The notes: generated from the letters alone by a model not told the origin. Shown: positions 1 to 10,710, counted from the first letter of the stretch. The stretch is 64,000 nt of DNA from Mycolicibacterium aromaticivorans JS19b1 = JCM 16368 (GCF_000559085.1 NZ_JALN02000001.1:2108001-2172000); one strand, 5' to 3'. Numbers and translations are program-made.

Positions 1-1
1 C

Positions 2-595
2 GGCAGACCCGCAGAACAGCCCGTACCGGTGTCGCTCAACCTGGTCATGGCCGATACCACCTTGGCCGGTGGCGACGATGAGTCGGCGTGGTTGGACGGG
101 TACGGTCCGGTGCCCGCCGGATTCGCATGCAAGATGGTCGGCGACGCCGCTCTCGATGAAAGCGCCAGAACCACGTTGCGACGGCTTTATCGGCATCCCG
201 ACAGCCGACAGCTCGTTGCGATGGAATCGCGTTCGCGAATCTTCCCGAGAGGGTTGGCCGCGTTCATCGGACTGCGGGACCAAACGTGCCGAACGCCGTA
301 CTGCGACGCCCCCATTCGCCATCGGGATCATGCGCTACCGCACCGGGAATCCGGCAGTACGAGCGCGCTCAATGGCCTCGGGGAGTGCGAGGCGTGCAAC
401 TACGCCAAAGAAGCCCGCGGCTGGCGGGTACGTACTGCCGAGCGCGACGGCATGCATCAGGCCGACTTCACCACTCCGACCGGCGCCACGTATCGGTCCA
501 TCGCCCCACCGTTGCCCGGGCCGCCGATCCGAAAACGGGTCAGCATCATCGAGAGTCAGCTCAGCGTCGACCTGGTGACCTTCGACGCTGCCTGA
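2..595 (+). CDS. HNH endonuclease-domain protein (DUF222/13E12 family), 3' part only
   Basis: The reading frame is already open at the left edge, so only the C-terminal ~197 residues are present and the true start lies outside the window. It carries an HNH-type nuclease core: a conserved RDQTCRTPYCD segment, then DHALPH, an Asn, and CEACNYAKEARGW, in the order seen in the C-terminal HNH domain of DUF222/13E12-repeat proteins common in mycobacteria. These proteins are usually multicopy and their role is poorly known. The gene converges on the 3-hydroxybutyrate dehydrogenase gene with only 7 bp between stop codons. The family call is fairly firm; no biological role can be given. Confidence 0.75.
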   Translation, partial: GRPAEQPVPVSLNLVMADTTLAGGDDESAWLDGYGPVPAGFACKMVGDAALDESARTTLRRLYRHPDSRQLVAMESRSRIFPRGLAAFIGLRDQTCRTPYCDAPIRHRDHALPHRESGSTSALNGLGECEACNYAKEARGWRVRTAERDGMHQADFTTPTGATYRSIAPPLPGPPIRKRVSIIESQLSVDLVTFDAA

Positions 596-602
596 CTCCC
601 TG

Positions 603-1349
603 TCACCGGGCGCTCCAGCCGCCGTCCATCGTGTAGGACGCGCCGGTCACCATCGCCGCGGCGGGCGACGCCAGCCAGCCCACCAGATCGGCGACCTCGT
701 CGGGTTCGACCAGCCGTTTGATCGCGCTCTCGCTGAGCAGGATCGTCTCCAGCACTTCCTGCTCGTCGATTCCGTGAGTGCGCGCCTGGTCGGCAATCTG
801 CTTGGTCACCAACGGAGTTCGCACATATCCAGGGTTGACGCAGTTGCTGGTCACCCCGCGCGGGCCGCCTTCGAGTGCGGTCACCTTGGACAGCCCCTCC
901 AGCGCGTGTTTCGCCGTCACATAGGCGACCTTGAACTCCGAGGCCCGCAACCCGTGGATGGAGGAGATGTTGATGATCCGGCCGAACCCGCGTTCGTACA
1001 TCCCCGGCAACGTGGCGCGAACGAGCAGGAACGGCGCCTCCACCATCAGCGCGAGAAGCGTCCGGAACTTATCCGGCGGATAGTCGACGATCGGATCGAT
1101 GACCTGCATGCCCGCGTTGTTGACCAGGATGTCGAAGTCCAGGTGCAGTTCTTCCAGCGCTGTGACGTCGAGAAGGTCTACTTCCCAGGACTTTCCGCCG
1201 ATCTCGGTGGCCAGGGCGGCGGCCCCGGCACCATCGATGTCGGCGACGGTGACCTTCGCCCCGCGCGCAGCCAACTCCCGTGCGCACGCCGCACCGATGC
1301 CACTGGCCGCACCGGTGACCAGAACGGAACGCCCATCGAGTGCCGTCAT
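603..1349 (-). CDS. 3-hydroxybutyrate dehydrogenase (SDR family)
   Basis: A 248-residue short-chain dehydrogenase/reductase. It shows the NAD-binding TGAASGIG motif (residues 12-19), NNAG (77-80) and the catalytic Ser129/130, Tyr143 and Lys147 within ISSIHG and YVTAK. The SSIHGLRAS...YVTAKH pattern is typical of 3-hydroxybutyrate dehydrogenases, which interconvert 3-hydroxybutyrate and acetoacetate. The ATG at 1349 overlaps the stop of the upstream transporter gene in an ATGA arrangement, so the two are probably translationally coupled. The frame stays open far upstream inside the transporter gene, but the SDR fold starts at this ATG. Another short-chain alcohol could be the substrate. Confidence 0.85.
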   Translation of the reverse strand: MTALDGRSVLVTGAASGIGAACARELAARGAKVTVADIDGAGAAALATEIGGKSWEVDLLDVTALEELHLDFDILVNNAGMQVIDPIVDYPPDKFRTLLALMVEAPFLLVRATLPGMYERGFGRIINISSIHGLRASEFKVAYVTAKHALEGLSKVTALEGGPRGVTSNCVNPGYVRTPLVTKQIADQARTHGIDEQEVLETILLSESAIKRLVEPDEVADLVGWLASPAAAMVTGASYTMDGGWSAR

Positions 1350-2701
1350 GCCGGCGCCGTCGCGGAGGCCGCCCTGCTGTCGCGCCGGGCGTCGGCGGTG
1401 TCGATATCGGCAAGGTCGATACCCTTGGTCTCTCGAGTGAACGCCAGCGCGACCAGGGTTATCACCGCCGCGGCGGCCAGATAGATCGCGATCGGCACCG
1501 CCGACTTGTAGGTCTCCAACAGCTTGACCGCGATGATCGGCGCCAGCGATCCCGCGAAGATCGCAGTGACCTGATAGCCAAGGGACACACCCGAATACCG
1601 CATCCGGGTGGGAAACATCTCGGCCATCAGCGCCGGCTGCGGGGCGTACATGAGCGCGTGGATGACCAGACCGAGAATGATCGAGCCCATGATCAGCAGG
1701 TAATGCCCGCTGTTCATCATCGGGAAGGCGAAGAAGCCCCACGCGCCGGCACCGAGCGCACCGATCAGATAGACCGGTTTTCGCCCGACGCGGTCCGACA
1801 ACCGGCCGGCGTACGGGATCACCACGAAATGTACTGCGTGCGCGGCCAACAGCCACCACAAGATGTCGCTCGTGTCGGCGTGCACCTGCACCTTGAGATA
1901 GGTGATCGAGAAGGTGACCACCAGGTAGTACATGATGTTCTCCGCGACCCGGAGCCCCATCGCGGTGAAAACCCCACGCGGATAACGCTTGACGACCTCG
2001 ACGACACCGTACGAGCTCGCCTTGATCTGCTCTGCCTCCTGCTGGGCCATCACGAAGATCGGGGCGTCGGTGACCTTGGTCCTGATGTAGTAGCCGATCA
2101 GCACCACCACCGCCGACAGCCAGAACCCGACCCGCCAGCCCCAGGACAGGAATGCGGCTTCGGACAGCGTCGTGGTCAACGTCAGCAGCACCACCGTGGC
2201 GAGGATATTGCCCACCGGCACGCCGGCTTGGGGCCAGCTGGCCCAGAATCCGCGCTCCCGACTGGGACTGTGTTCGGCGACCAGCAGCACTGCGCCGCCC
2301 CACTCCCCACCCACGGCGAAGCCCTGAACGAAGCGCAGCACCACCAGAAGCGCGGGCGCCCAGTAACCGATCTGCCCGAATGTCGGCAGACAGCCCATCA
2401 AAAATGTCGACGCACCGACGAGCACCAGGCTGAACTGCAAGAGCTTTTTGCGGCCGTACTTGTCACCGAAATGGCCGAACACAATTCCACCGAGCGGTCG
2501 CGCGGCGAAGCCGACGGCATAGGTGATGAACGCTGCGAGGATCGCATCGAGGTCGCTGGTCCCCTTGGCGAAGAAGACCTTGTTGAAGACCAAGGTGGCG
2601 GCTGTGCCGTAGAGGAAGAACTCGTACCACTCGACCACGGTGCCCGCCATCGAGGCGGCGACCACCTTGCGAAGACCGCTCGCCACAGTGGTCACGCTCA
2701 T
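1346..2701 (-). CDS. MHS-type major facilitator transporter
   Basis: A 451-residue membrane protein of the metabolite:H+ symporter (MHS) branch of the major facilitator superfamily. It shows the N-terminal VVEWYEFFLYG motif, the loop motif GHFGDKYGRKK between helices 2 and 3, RFVQGFAVGGEWGGA in helix 4, and a second loop GRLSDRVGRKP. MHS proteins import carboxylates or osmolytes with protons. The start at 2701 follows a GAGGGGGA ribosome site. It is the first gene of a two-gene operon with 3-hydroxybutyrate dehydrogenase (ATGA overlap), which suggests uptake of 3-hydroxybutyrate or a related hydroxy acid. The substrate is inference. Confidence 0.85.
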   Translation of the reverse strand: MSVTTVASGLRKVVAASMAGTVVEWYEFFLYGTAATLVFNKVFFAKGTSDLDAILAAFITYAVGFAARPLGGIVFGHFGDKYGRKKLLQFSLVLVGASTFLMGCLPTFGQIGYWAPALLVVLRFVQGFAVGGEWGGAVLLVAEHSPSRERGFWASWPQAGVPVGNILATVVLLTLTTTLSEAAFLSWGWRVGFWLSAVVVLIGYYIRTKVTDAPIFVMAQQEAEQIKASSYGVVEVVKRYPRGVFTAMGLRVAENIMYYLVVTFSITYLKVQVHADTSDILWWLLAAHAVHFVVIPYAGRLSDRVGRKPVYLIGALGAGAWGFFAFPMMNSGHYLLIMGSIILGLVIHALMYAPQPALMAEMFPTRMRYSGVSLGYQVTAIFAGSLAPIIAVKLLETYKSAVPIAIYLAAAAVITLVALAFTRETKGIDLADIDTADARRDSRAASATAPA

Positions 2702-2821
2702 CTGTCCCCCTCGGTCACTGCATGCCCCCATGTGACGACAGCCACACGTGGATGAGTATTCGCGCACGCCATATCGCGCGCAATATCGAAATACGCAGCA
2801 CGGATCTCGAATATGCAGATA

Positions 2822-2989
2822 TGCCCGTTTCGTCCGGTCGCCCCGGTCAGCGCGCTGCGCGCCTACGCCGAGCAGATCGAACCCTTGCGGCTACACGGGT
2901 TCCCGGGTGCGCATCACGACATCCTGAACGAAACGGTTCACCGAAAGGTGGCCGCGGCGCTCGTCGACTTCATCGACGACCAGCGCTAG
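2822..2989 (+). pseudogene. C-terminal remnant of an alpha/beta hydrolase
   Basis: Read from 2822 the plus strand encodes about 55 residues ending at a TAG (2987-2989). It includes PLRLHGFPGAHHDILNE and VAAALVDFIDD, the C-terminal signature (catalytic His loop and last helix) of monoacylglycerol-lipase-like alpha/beta hydrolases. There is no nucleophile elbow and no upstream part of the fold: the frame enters non-homologous sequence at about 2830. This is therefore the tail of a deleted gene. Its stop overlaps the hsaB stop on the other strand. It does not resemble the C-terminus of HsaD. The rest of the 284-bp gap (2702-2985) holds nothing else recognised. Confidence 0.65.
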
Positions 2990-3552
2990 AGCCAGGTGTC
3001 GGTCGTCGTGGTGGTGAGGAACGCGTCGAGGTCGTCGCGCCACTGCGCCGGGCTGTTCTTGTCCGGCTCGATGCCGGTGTACTCGCCGCGGTAGAACAGC
3101 AGCGGGCGCGGCTTCTTCTTCGGCACTTCGGACAGCGAGTGCACGGCACCGAACACCACGAAGTGGTCGCCACCGTCGTGCACCGAATGCACGGTGCAGT
3201 CGATGTGGGCCAGGGTGCCGTCGATCACCGGTGAGCCGAGCTTGCTTGGGCTCCAACCGATCCCAGCGAACTTGTCCGGCTCCCTCGACCCGAACCGGGC
3301 CGACACGTCCTTCTGGTTCTCGTGCAGGACGTTGACGCAGAACTTCCCGCTGGCCTCGATGGCCGCCCAGGACCGGGACAGCTTGGTCGGGCAGAACAGC
3401 ACCAGCGGCGGCTCGAGCGACAATGCCGCGAACGACTGGCAAGCGAAGCCGACCGGAATGTCCTCGTGCACGGTCGTGATGATCGTGATGCCGGTGCAGA
3501 ACTGCCCGAGCACATGGCGAAACGTGCGGGGATCGATCTCCGGGGACGCCAT
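2986..3552 (-). CDS. hsaB: HsaB, flavin reductase of the 3-HSA hydroxylase
   Basis: A 188-residue protein with a flavin-reductase-like FMN-binding fold. The N-terminal FRHVLGQFCTGITIITT and FACQSFAALSLEPPLV segments are characteristic. HsaB supplies reduced flavin to HsaA, which hydroxylates the phenolic steroid intermediate 3-HSA during cholesterol ring degradation. It is the last gene of the hsaA-hsaC-hsaB transcript; the hsaC stop lies 3 bp upstream. Length and sequence match mycobacterial HsaB (about 187 residues). Control is expected to come from the KstR box upstream of hsaA. Confidence 0.92.
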   Translation of the reverse strand: MASPEIDPRTFRHVLGQFCTGITIITTVHEDIPVGFACQSFAALSLEPPLVLFCPTKLSRSWAAIEASGKFCVNVLHENQKDVSARFGSREPDKFAGIGWSPSKLGSPVIDGTLAHIDCTVHSVHDGGDHFVVFGAVHSLSEVPKKKPRPLLFYRGEYTGIEPDKNSPAQWRDDLDAFLTTTTTDTWL

Positions 3553-3555
3553 CGG

Positions 3556-5690
<2,135 letters not shown>

Positions 5691-5726
5691 TGCATGCCTC
5701 CCAGAGTGTGGTTCTGGACCCAAGAC

Positions 5727-5740
5727 TAGAACACGTTACG
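5727..5740. promoter_or_regulatory. KstR box upstream of hsaA
   Basis: TAGAACACGTTACG keeps the core AAC-N2-GTT of the KstR operator (TnnAACnnGTTnnA) and departs from the consensus only at the last base. It lies 37-50 bp upstream of the hsaA start, within the hsaA-kshB divergent region. KstR represses such promoters until a steroid-CoA intermediate accumulates. The assignment rests on the motif and the gene context. Confidence 0.75.
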
Positions 5741-5794
5741 ATTTGTGTCGAGCAGGGCGAGCCTGCGGCTGGTAGCGATATGGAAAGCGATTTC

Positions 5795-5808
5795 TGTAAC
5801 CTGTTCTA
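5795..5808. promoter_or_regulatory. KstR box upstream of kshB
   Basis: TGTAACCTGTTCTA matches the KstR consensus TnnAACnnGTTnnA at every fixed position. It ends 26 bp before the kshB start. With the second box near hsaA, each direction of this divergent promoter region appears to have its own operator, 54 bp apart. Confidence 0.82.
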
Positions 5809-5834
5809 GTTAGGCGGAGGGAAGGCTGAACACC

Positions 5835-6902
5835 GTGACGCAGGTTCCACCCGACGAGCCGCTGGGCAGCCACGTGCTCGAGTTGGAAGTGACCGACGTG
5901 GTCGACGAAACCGACGACTCGCGATCGCTGGTGTTCGGCGTGCCCGCCGGTGCCGACATCCCGGCTGATCGGCTGCGCTACGCACCCGGCCAGTTCCTGA
6001 CCCTGCGCATCCCCAGCGACCGGACGGGGTCGGTGGCGCGCTGCTACTCGCTGTGCAGCTCGCCGTTCACCGACGACGCCCTGACCGTGACCGTCAAGCG
6101 CACAGTTGACGGCTACGCGTCGAATTGGCTGTGCGACCACGCGCACCGGGGCATGAAGATCCACTTGCTCGCGCCGTCGGGAACCTTCGTGCCCAAGACC
6201 CTGGACACCGATTTCCTGCTGATCGCGGCGGGCAGCGGCATCACCCCGATGCTGGCCATCTGCAAGTCGGCCCTCTCGGAGGGCAGCGGCAAGGTGACCC
6301 TGCTCTACGCCAACCGAGACGAGCGTTCCGTGATCTTCGCCGGCACCCTGCGTGACCTGGCCGCCAAGTACCCCGATCGGCTGACGGTCGTGCACTGGCT
6401 GGAGTCGGTGCAGGGATTGCCCAGCACAGCGGCGCTGAGCAGCGTGATGGCGCCCTACACCGATCGGCAGGCGTTCATCTGCGGGCCGGGACCGTTCATG
6501 CAGGCTGCCGAGCAAGCGCTGGACTCGTTGCAGGTGCCGGCCAAGCAGGTGCACATCGAGGTGTTCCGCTCACTGGACACCGACCCGTTCGCCGCGGTGA
6601 CGATCACCGACGACAGCGACGAACCGCCGGCGGAGGCCGTCGTCGAACTCGATGGGCAGACCCACACCGTGTCGTGGCCGCGCAGCGCCAAACTGCTCGA
6701 CGTCCTGCTCGACAAGGGGCTCGACGTGCCGTTCTCCTGCCGTGAGGGGCACTGCGGAGCGTGCGCGGTGGTCAAGCGCAGCGGTGACGTGGAGATGGAC
6801 ATCAACGACGTCCTGGAGCCCAGCGACATCGACGAGGGGCTGATCCTGGCCTGCCAGGCGCGGCCGACCTCCGATTCGGTCGAAGTCACCTACGACGAAT
6901 AG
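5835..6902 (+). CDS. kshB: KshB, 3-ketosteroid 9-alpha-hydroxylase reductase
   Basis: A 355-residue oxidoreductase that passes electrons from NAD(P)H to the Rieske oxygenase KshA, which opens steroid ring B. Domains in order: FAD-binding barrel (RCYSLCSSP), NAD-binding domain (AAGSGITPM, CGPGPFM), and a C-terminal plant-type 2Fe-2S ferredoxin with CREGHCGACAV and a distal Cys in ILACQA. The GTG start at 5835 follows a GGAGGGAAGG site. It diverges from hsaA, with a consensus KstR box just upstream. No KshA is encoded in this window. Confidence 0.94.
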   Translation: MTQVPPDEPLGSHVLELEVTDVVDETDDSRSLVFGVPAGADIPADRLRYAPGQFLTLRIPSDRTGSVARCYSLCSSPFTDDALTVTVKRTVDGYASNWLCDHAHRGMKIHLLAPSGTFVPKTLDTDFLLIAAGSGITPMLAICKSALSEGSGKVTLLYANRDERSVIFAGTLRDLAAKYPDRLTVVHWLESVQGLPSTAALSSVMAPYTDRQAFICGPGPFMQAAEQALDSLQVPAKQVHIEVFRSLDTDPFAAVTITDDSDEPPAEAVVELDGQTHTVSWPRSAKLLDVLLDKGLDVPFSCREGHCGACAVVKRSGDVEMDINDVLEPSDIDEGLILACQARPTSDSVEVTYDE

Positions 6903-6950
6903 CGTTGTGCGAGTGTGGATGACGCGGCACACTCGCGCAACGCTTCCTCG

Positions 6951-9056
6951 CTAGCGCGGCAGGCCCAGCAGCCGTTCGCCGGCCATCGTGAGCAGGATCT
7001 GCTCGGTGCCACCGGCGATCGTCAGGCACCGGGTGTTGAGGAAGTCGTGGACGAATCCGTCGACGGTGAGGCCGCCCGACTCGGACAACTCCTGCCGGAA
7101 CTCGGCCAGCGCCTGACGGTGCCGAACGCCGATCAGCTTGCGCGCGCTGGCTTCTGCGCTGGTGTCCTGTCCGCTGACCGCCAGCTGCGCGATGCGCTGG
7201 TCGAGCAGCGAGCCCGCCTGCGCGGACAGGATCAGCTTGGCCGTCTGGTCCTGCAGCGCGGTGTCGAGTTCACGCGCGGCGACCGAGCGCAGCATCTCCT
7301 CCACCGGATTCCCCAGCGCGGTGCCCTGCGCCATCGCGACCCGCTCGTTGGCCAGCGTGGTGCGGGCCAGCCGCCACCCGTTGTTGACGGTGCCGACCAC
7401 CATGTCGTCGGGCACGAAGACGTCGTCGAAGAAGACCTCGTTGAAGAGCTCGTCGCCGGTGATCTCCCGCAGCGGCCGCACCACGATGCCCGGCGAGCGC
7501 ATGTCGATCAGGAAGTACGTGATGCCCTTGTGCTTCGGAGCGTCGGGGTCGGTTCTGGCCAGGCAGACACCCCAGTGCGCCTTCTGCGCGGCCGAGGTCC
7601 ACACCTTCTGCCCGGTGAGCTTCCAACCGCCTTCGGCGCGAACAGCTTTCGTGCGCAGAGCGGCCAGGTCCGACCCGGCACCGGGCTCACTGAACAGCTG
7701 GCACCAGATGATCTCGCCGCGCAGGCTGGCCGGCACGAACCGCTCGATCTGCTCGGGCGTACCGCCCTCCAGGATCGTCGGCACCGCCCACCAGCCGATC
7801 ACCAGATCAGGGCGCTGCACGTCGGCCTTGGCCATCTCGGAGTCGATGAGCAGCTGCTCGGCAGGCGACGCCTCCCGGCCGTAGGGCTTGGGCCAGTGCG
7901 GCGCGAGCAGACCGGAGTCGGCCAGCGCGGGCTGGCGCTGGTCGGCCGGCAGCTTGGCCACCTCGGCGACCGCGGCGGCGATCTCCGGCTGCAGGTGCGC
8001 GACGGAGTCCAGATCGATGTGCAACTCGCGGCGCACACCGTCCAGCGTCAGCGCGGCGACCCGGCGCAGCCACGCCGGCCGGCCGCCGAGGATCTGGCCG
8101 ATGCTGTAGGCGCGACGCAGGTAGAGGTGGGCGTCATGCTCCCAGGTGATGCCGATGCCGCCGAGCACCTGGATGCAGTCCTTGGCGTTGGCGGTGGCCG
8201 CTTCGATACCGATGGCCGCGGCGATGGCGGCGGCGATGGACAGCTGCTGGGGATCCTCACCGGCAGCCGCGACGGCGGCGTCGGCCGCCGCGACCGCAGC
8301 CTGCTGAGAGCGCAACAACATCTCGGCACACATGTGCTTGATGGCCTGGAAGCTGCCGATCGGCTTGCCGAACTGCTCACGCACCTTGGCGTAGTCCACC
8401 GCGGTGTCCAGCGTCCAGCGGGCGATGCCCGCGGTCTCGGCGGCCAGCACGGTGGCGGCCAGGTCCTCGAACCGGCGCCGCGAGACGGCCAGCGTGATGG
8501 CGGGAACCGAGTTCAGGGTCACCCGACCCAGGGGGCGGGAAAAGTCGGTGGCGGCCAGCAGCTCGACTGAAACCCCGTCGGCGCCCGCGTCGACCACGAC
8601 GACGTCGTCGCCTACCGGGAGCAGCAGCACGCCCGAGCTGTCGGCGCCGAGCACGAAATCGGCGCTGCCAGAGATCTGATCACCGTCTTTACGGAGGTCG
8701 GTGGCCAGCGCGAGGCCAGCGGTGGCCTCGCCCGAAGCCAGCGCTTCAAGCAGTTCGGCATCGGTGATCACCAGCGTGGCGACCGCCGTCGTCGCGACCG
8801 GTCCGGGGACCAGCGCCCGCGCCGCCTCCTCGACCATCGCGCACAAATCCTGGATGGATCCGCCGGCGCCACCGGCCTCCTCCGCCACCGCGACACCGAA
8901 CAAGCCCAGCTCGGCGAGCCCGCGATACACCCGGCGCCACGCGTCGGGGGTGCCATGGTCGACGTCGCGAACAGCGGCCAAGGCGCCCGAGGAGGCCGCC
9001 CAGCTGCGGACCAACTCGCGGGCGGCAAACTGTTCGTCGGTGATGGTCGCAGACAC
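6951..9056 (-). CDS. fadE34: FadE34-like double acyl-CoA dehydrogenase
   Basis: A 701-residue protein made of two fused acyl-CoA dehydrogenase modules (roughly residues 1-330 and 340-701), the architecture of mycobacterial FadE34, which acts on cholesterol side-chain CoA thioesters. The first half contains KVREQFGKPIGSFQAIKH and CIQVLGGIGITWEHD; the second contains CQLFSEPGAGSDLA, KVWTSAA and the terminal GGTEQILL. The GTG at 9056 follows a GAGGAG ribosome site; upstream in-frame codons would extend into the KstR box. It faces kshB tail to tail and diverges from kstR. Confidence 0.9.
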   Translation of the reverse strand: MSATITDEQFAARELVRSWAASSGALAAVRDVDHGTPDAWRRVYRGLAELGLFGVAVAEEAGGAGGSIQDLCAMVEEAARALVPGPVATTAVATLVITDAELLEALASGEATAGLALATDLRKDGDQISGSADFVLGADSSGVLLLPVGDDVVVVDAGADGVSVELLAATDFSRPLGRVTLNSVPAITLAVSRRRFEDLAATVLAAETAGIARWTLDTAVDYAKVREQFGKPIGSFQAIKHMCAEMLLRSQQAAVAAADAAVAAAGEDPQQLSIAAAIAAAIGIEAATANAKDCIQVLGGIGITWEHDAHLYLRRAYSIGQILGGRPAWLRRVAALTLDGVRRELHIDLDSVAHLQPEIAAAVAEVAKLPADQRQPALADSGLLAPHWPKPYGREASPAEQLLIDSEMAKADVQRPDLVIGWWAVPTILEGGTPEQIERFVPASLRGEIIWCQLFSEPGAGSDLAALRTKAVRAEGGWKLTGQKVWTSAAQKAHWGVCLARTDPDAPKHKGITYFLIDMRSPGIVVRPLREITGDELFNEVFFDDVFVPDDMVVGTVNNGWRLARTTLANERVAMAQGTALGNPVEEMLRSVAARELDTALQDQTAKLILSAQAGSLLDQRIAQLAVSGQDTSAEASARKLIGVRHRQALAEFRQELSESGGLTVDGFVHDFLNTRCLTIAGGTEQILLTMAGERLLGLPR

Positions 9057-9109
9057 CCGCGGCTCCTCAAGGTCACAAAGAACGGGCGCTGAAAAACTTC
9101 TCGGCCCAC

Positions 9110-9123
9110 TAGAACGTGTTCTA
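9110..9123. promoter_or_regulatory. KstR box between fadE34 and kstR
   Basis: TAGAACGTGTTCTA is a perfect 14-bp palindrome and an exact KstR consensus. It lies 54-67 bp upstream of fadE34 and 142 bp before the kstR start, so it probably governs fadE34 and also gives KstR autoregulation. Confidence 0.9.
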
Positions 9124-9264
9124 ATAGTGCCAGCGATCAACAGTCAAGTCGACCGGCATCGCAGCAGGACACGCGGCTGTCCTGGGGGACGCAGAGGTGC
9201 GCGAGGCGCTGTAGCGATGCGTATCGTTTCTCCCGGAACAGCCTTGGAAGGAGCTAGCCGACCC

Positions 9265-9930
9265 ATGTCATCGCCAGCGCAGAAATCGACGGCCGGCGGT
9301 GCAGGTTCGCAGCCACGTGAGGTGATACCGGTGTCCGTACTCGCCGAATCAGAGCTTGGATCCGAGGCTCAGCGCGAACGCCGCAAGCGCATCCTCGACG
9401 CCACCATGGCGATCGCCTCCAAGGGCGGATACGAGGCCGTGCAGATGCGTGCGGTGGCCGACCGTGCCGATGTGGCGGTCGGCACGCTGTACCGCTACTT
9501 CCCGTCGAAGGTGCACCTGCTGGTCTCCGCGCTGGCCCGCGAGTTCGAGCGCATCGACGCCAAGACCGACCGGACCGCGGTGGCCGGGGGCTCACCGTTC
9601 CAGCGGCTCAACTTCATGGTGAGCAAGCTGAACCGGGCAATGCAGCGCAACCCGCTGCTGACGGAGGCGATGACGCGGGCGTACGTGTTCGCCGACGCCT
9701 CGGCCGCCGGTGAAGTTGATCACGTCGAGAAGATCATCGACAGCATGTTCGCGCGCGCCATGAGCGACGGCGAACCGACCGAAGACCAGTACCACATCGC
9801 CCGGGTCATCTCCGATGTGTGGCTGTCGAACCTGTTGGCCTGGCTGACCCGACGGGCCTCGGCGACCGACGTCAGCAAACGTCTCGATCTCGCGGTGCGG
9901 CTGCTGATCGGCGACGACGGCGAGTCCTAG
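9265..9930 (+). CDS. kstR: KstR, TetR-family repressor of the cholesterol regulon
   Basis: A 221-residue TetR regulator that represses steroid catabolism genes. The helix-turn-helix lies at about residues 35-80 (RKRILDATMAIASKGG, then VAVGTLYRYFPSK). The rest is nearly identical in pattern to M. tuberculosis KstR, including RAYVFADASAA and the C-terminal SDVWLSNLLAWLTRRASAT. The ATG at 9265 is preceded by AAGGAG about 12 nt away; a GTG (VSVLAESELG) nearer the conserved region is an alternative. It diverges from fadE34 across a KstR box and is followed 6 bp later by otsB. Confidence 0.94.
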   Translation: MSSPAQKSTAGGAGSQPREVIPVSVLAESELGSEAQRERRKRILDATMAIASKGGYEAVQMRAVADRADVAVGTLYRYFPSKVHLLVSALAREFERIDAKTDRTAVAGGSPFQRLNFMVSKLNRAMQRNPLLTEAMTRAYVFADASAAGEVDHVEKIIDSMFARAMSDGEPTEDQYHIARVISDVWLSNLLAWLTRRASATDVSKRLDLAVRLLIGDDGES

Positions 9931-9936
9931 GACCCC

Positions 9937-10710
9937 GTGCCCGAGGACCCTGTGCCCGATCTTCCCGAGGATCTGCGTCGCGCGCTGAGCCAGGTCGCGC
10001 GCGCCCCACAGTTGTTGGTGGCCTCCGACTTCGACGGCACAGTTGCGCCGATCGTGGCCAACCCCGCCGACGCCCGTCCCCTGCCTGCCGCCGCCGACGC
10101 CCTTGCCGCGCTGGCGACATTGCAGTCCACCAATGCGGCGCTGATCTCCGGCCGTGCGCTTCGCGACCTGAAAATTCTGTCCGGCGCGCCCGGGGATGTG
10201 CATCTGGTGGGCAGCCACGGCGCGGAGTTCGACGCCGACTTCCTTGATGCGATCGACGACGCGGCCAGGGCGCGGCTGGCCGAGCTCGAGCACACGATGA
10301 CTTCCCTGGCGCGGCGCTATCCCGGCGCGAGCATCGAAGTCAAGCCGGTCAGCGTGGCCTTCCACGTACGCAACGCGGTCCCCGAGGACGCCCAGAAGGC
10401 CCTCGACGAGGCGCTGAACGCGGTGCGGGACTGGGACATTCACATCACCGAAGGCAAAGCTGTTCGCGAGTTCGCCGTCATCGACACTGACAAGGGTGCG
10501 GCGCTCGAGCAGCTGCGCGAACAACTCGACGCGACCGCGGTGGTGTTCTTCGGCGACGACGTCACCGACGAAAAAGGGTTCAAGCGGCTCACCGGCGGCG
10601 ACGTCGGGGTGAAGGTCGGTCCGGGCCAGACCCTGGCCCGCTATCGAGTGGATTCCCCTGACGACGTCGCGACCGCCCTGGGGTACCTGGTTAGCGCCCG
10701 GCGGGGTTAG
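9937..10710 (+). CDS. otsB: Trehalose-6-phosphate phosphatase
   Basis: A 257-residue HAD-superfamily phosphatase that releases trehalose from trehalose 6-phosphate, the last step of the OtsAB pathway. HAD motif I is DFDGTVAPI (nucleophile Asp near residue 32); the later acidic motif is GDDVTDEKGF. The substrate-cap signature GSHGAEFD is also present. The GTG start lies 6 bp after the kstR stop, so it may be co-transcribed with kstR. Its stop overlaps that of the convergent LacI gene by 4 bp. In M. tuberculosis otsB2 lies elsewhere, so this is an insertion relative to that order. Confidence 0.9.
   Translation: MPEDPVPDLPEDLRRALSQVARAPQLLVASDFDGTVAPIVANPADARPLPAAADALAALATLQSTNAALISGRALRDLKILSGAPGDVHLVGSHGAEFDADFLDAIDDAARARLAELEHTMTSLARRYPGASIEVKPVSVAFHVRNAVPEDAQKALDEALNAVRDWDIHITEGKAVREFAVIDTDKGAALEQLREQLDATAVVFFGDDVTDEKGFKRLTGGDVGVKVGPGQTLARYRVDSPDDVATALGYLVSARRG

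Noticed and set aside
2..595. The HNH/13E12 gene as part of a mobile element
   Set aside because: No terminal repeats, integrase or transposase are nearby, and such genes are common stand-alone mycobacterial chromosome genes.
603..2303. A 566-residue extension of the 3-hydroxybutyrate dehydrogenase, as a possible fusion
   Set aside because: The extra N-terminal part is the transporter gene read in a wrong frame; the SDR fold starts exactly at the ATG overlapping the transporter stop.
1340..2755. A 471-codon frame antisense to the MHS transporter
   Set aside because: His/Arg/Gln-rich shadow of a membrane protein; no start signal and no family features.
6915..8570. A 551-codon frame antisense to fadE34
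   Set aside because: No domain recognisable; fadE34 on the other strand has complete acyl-CoA dehydrogenase motifs.
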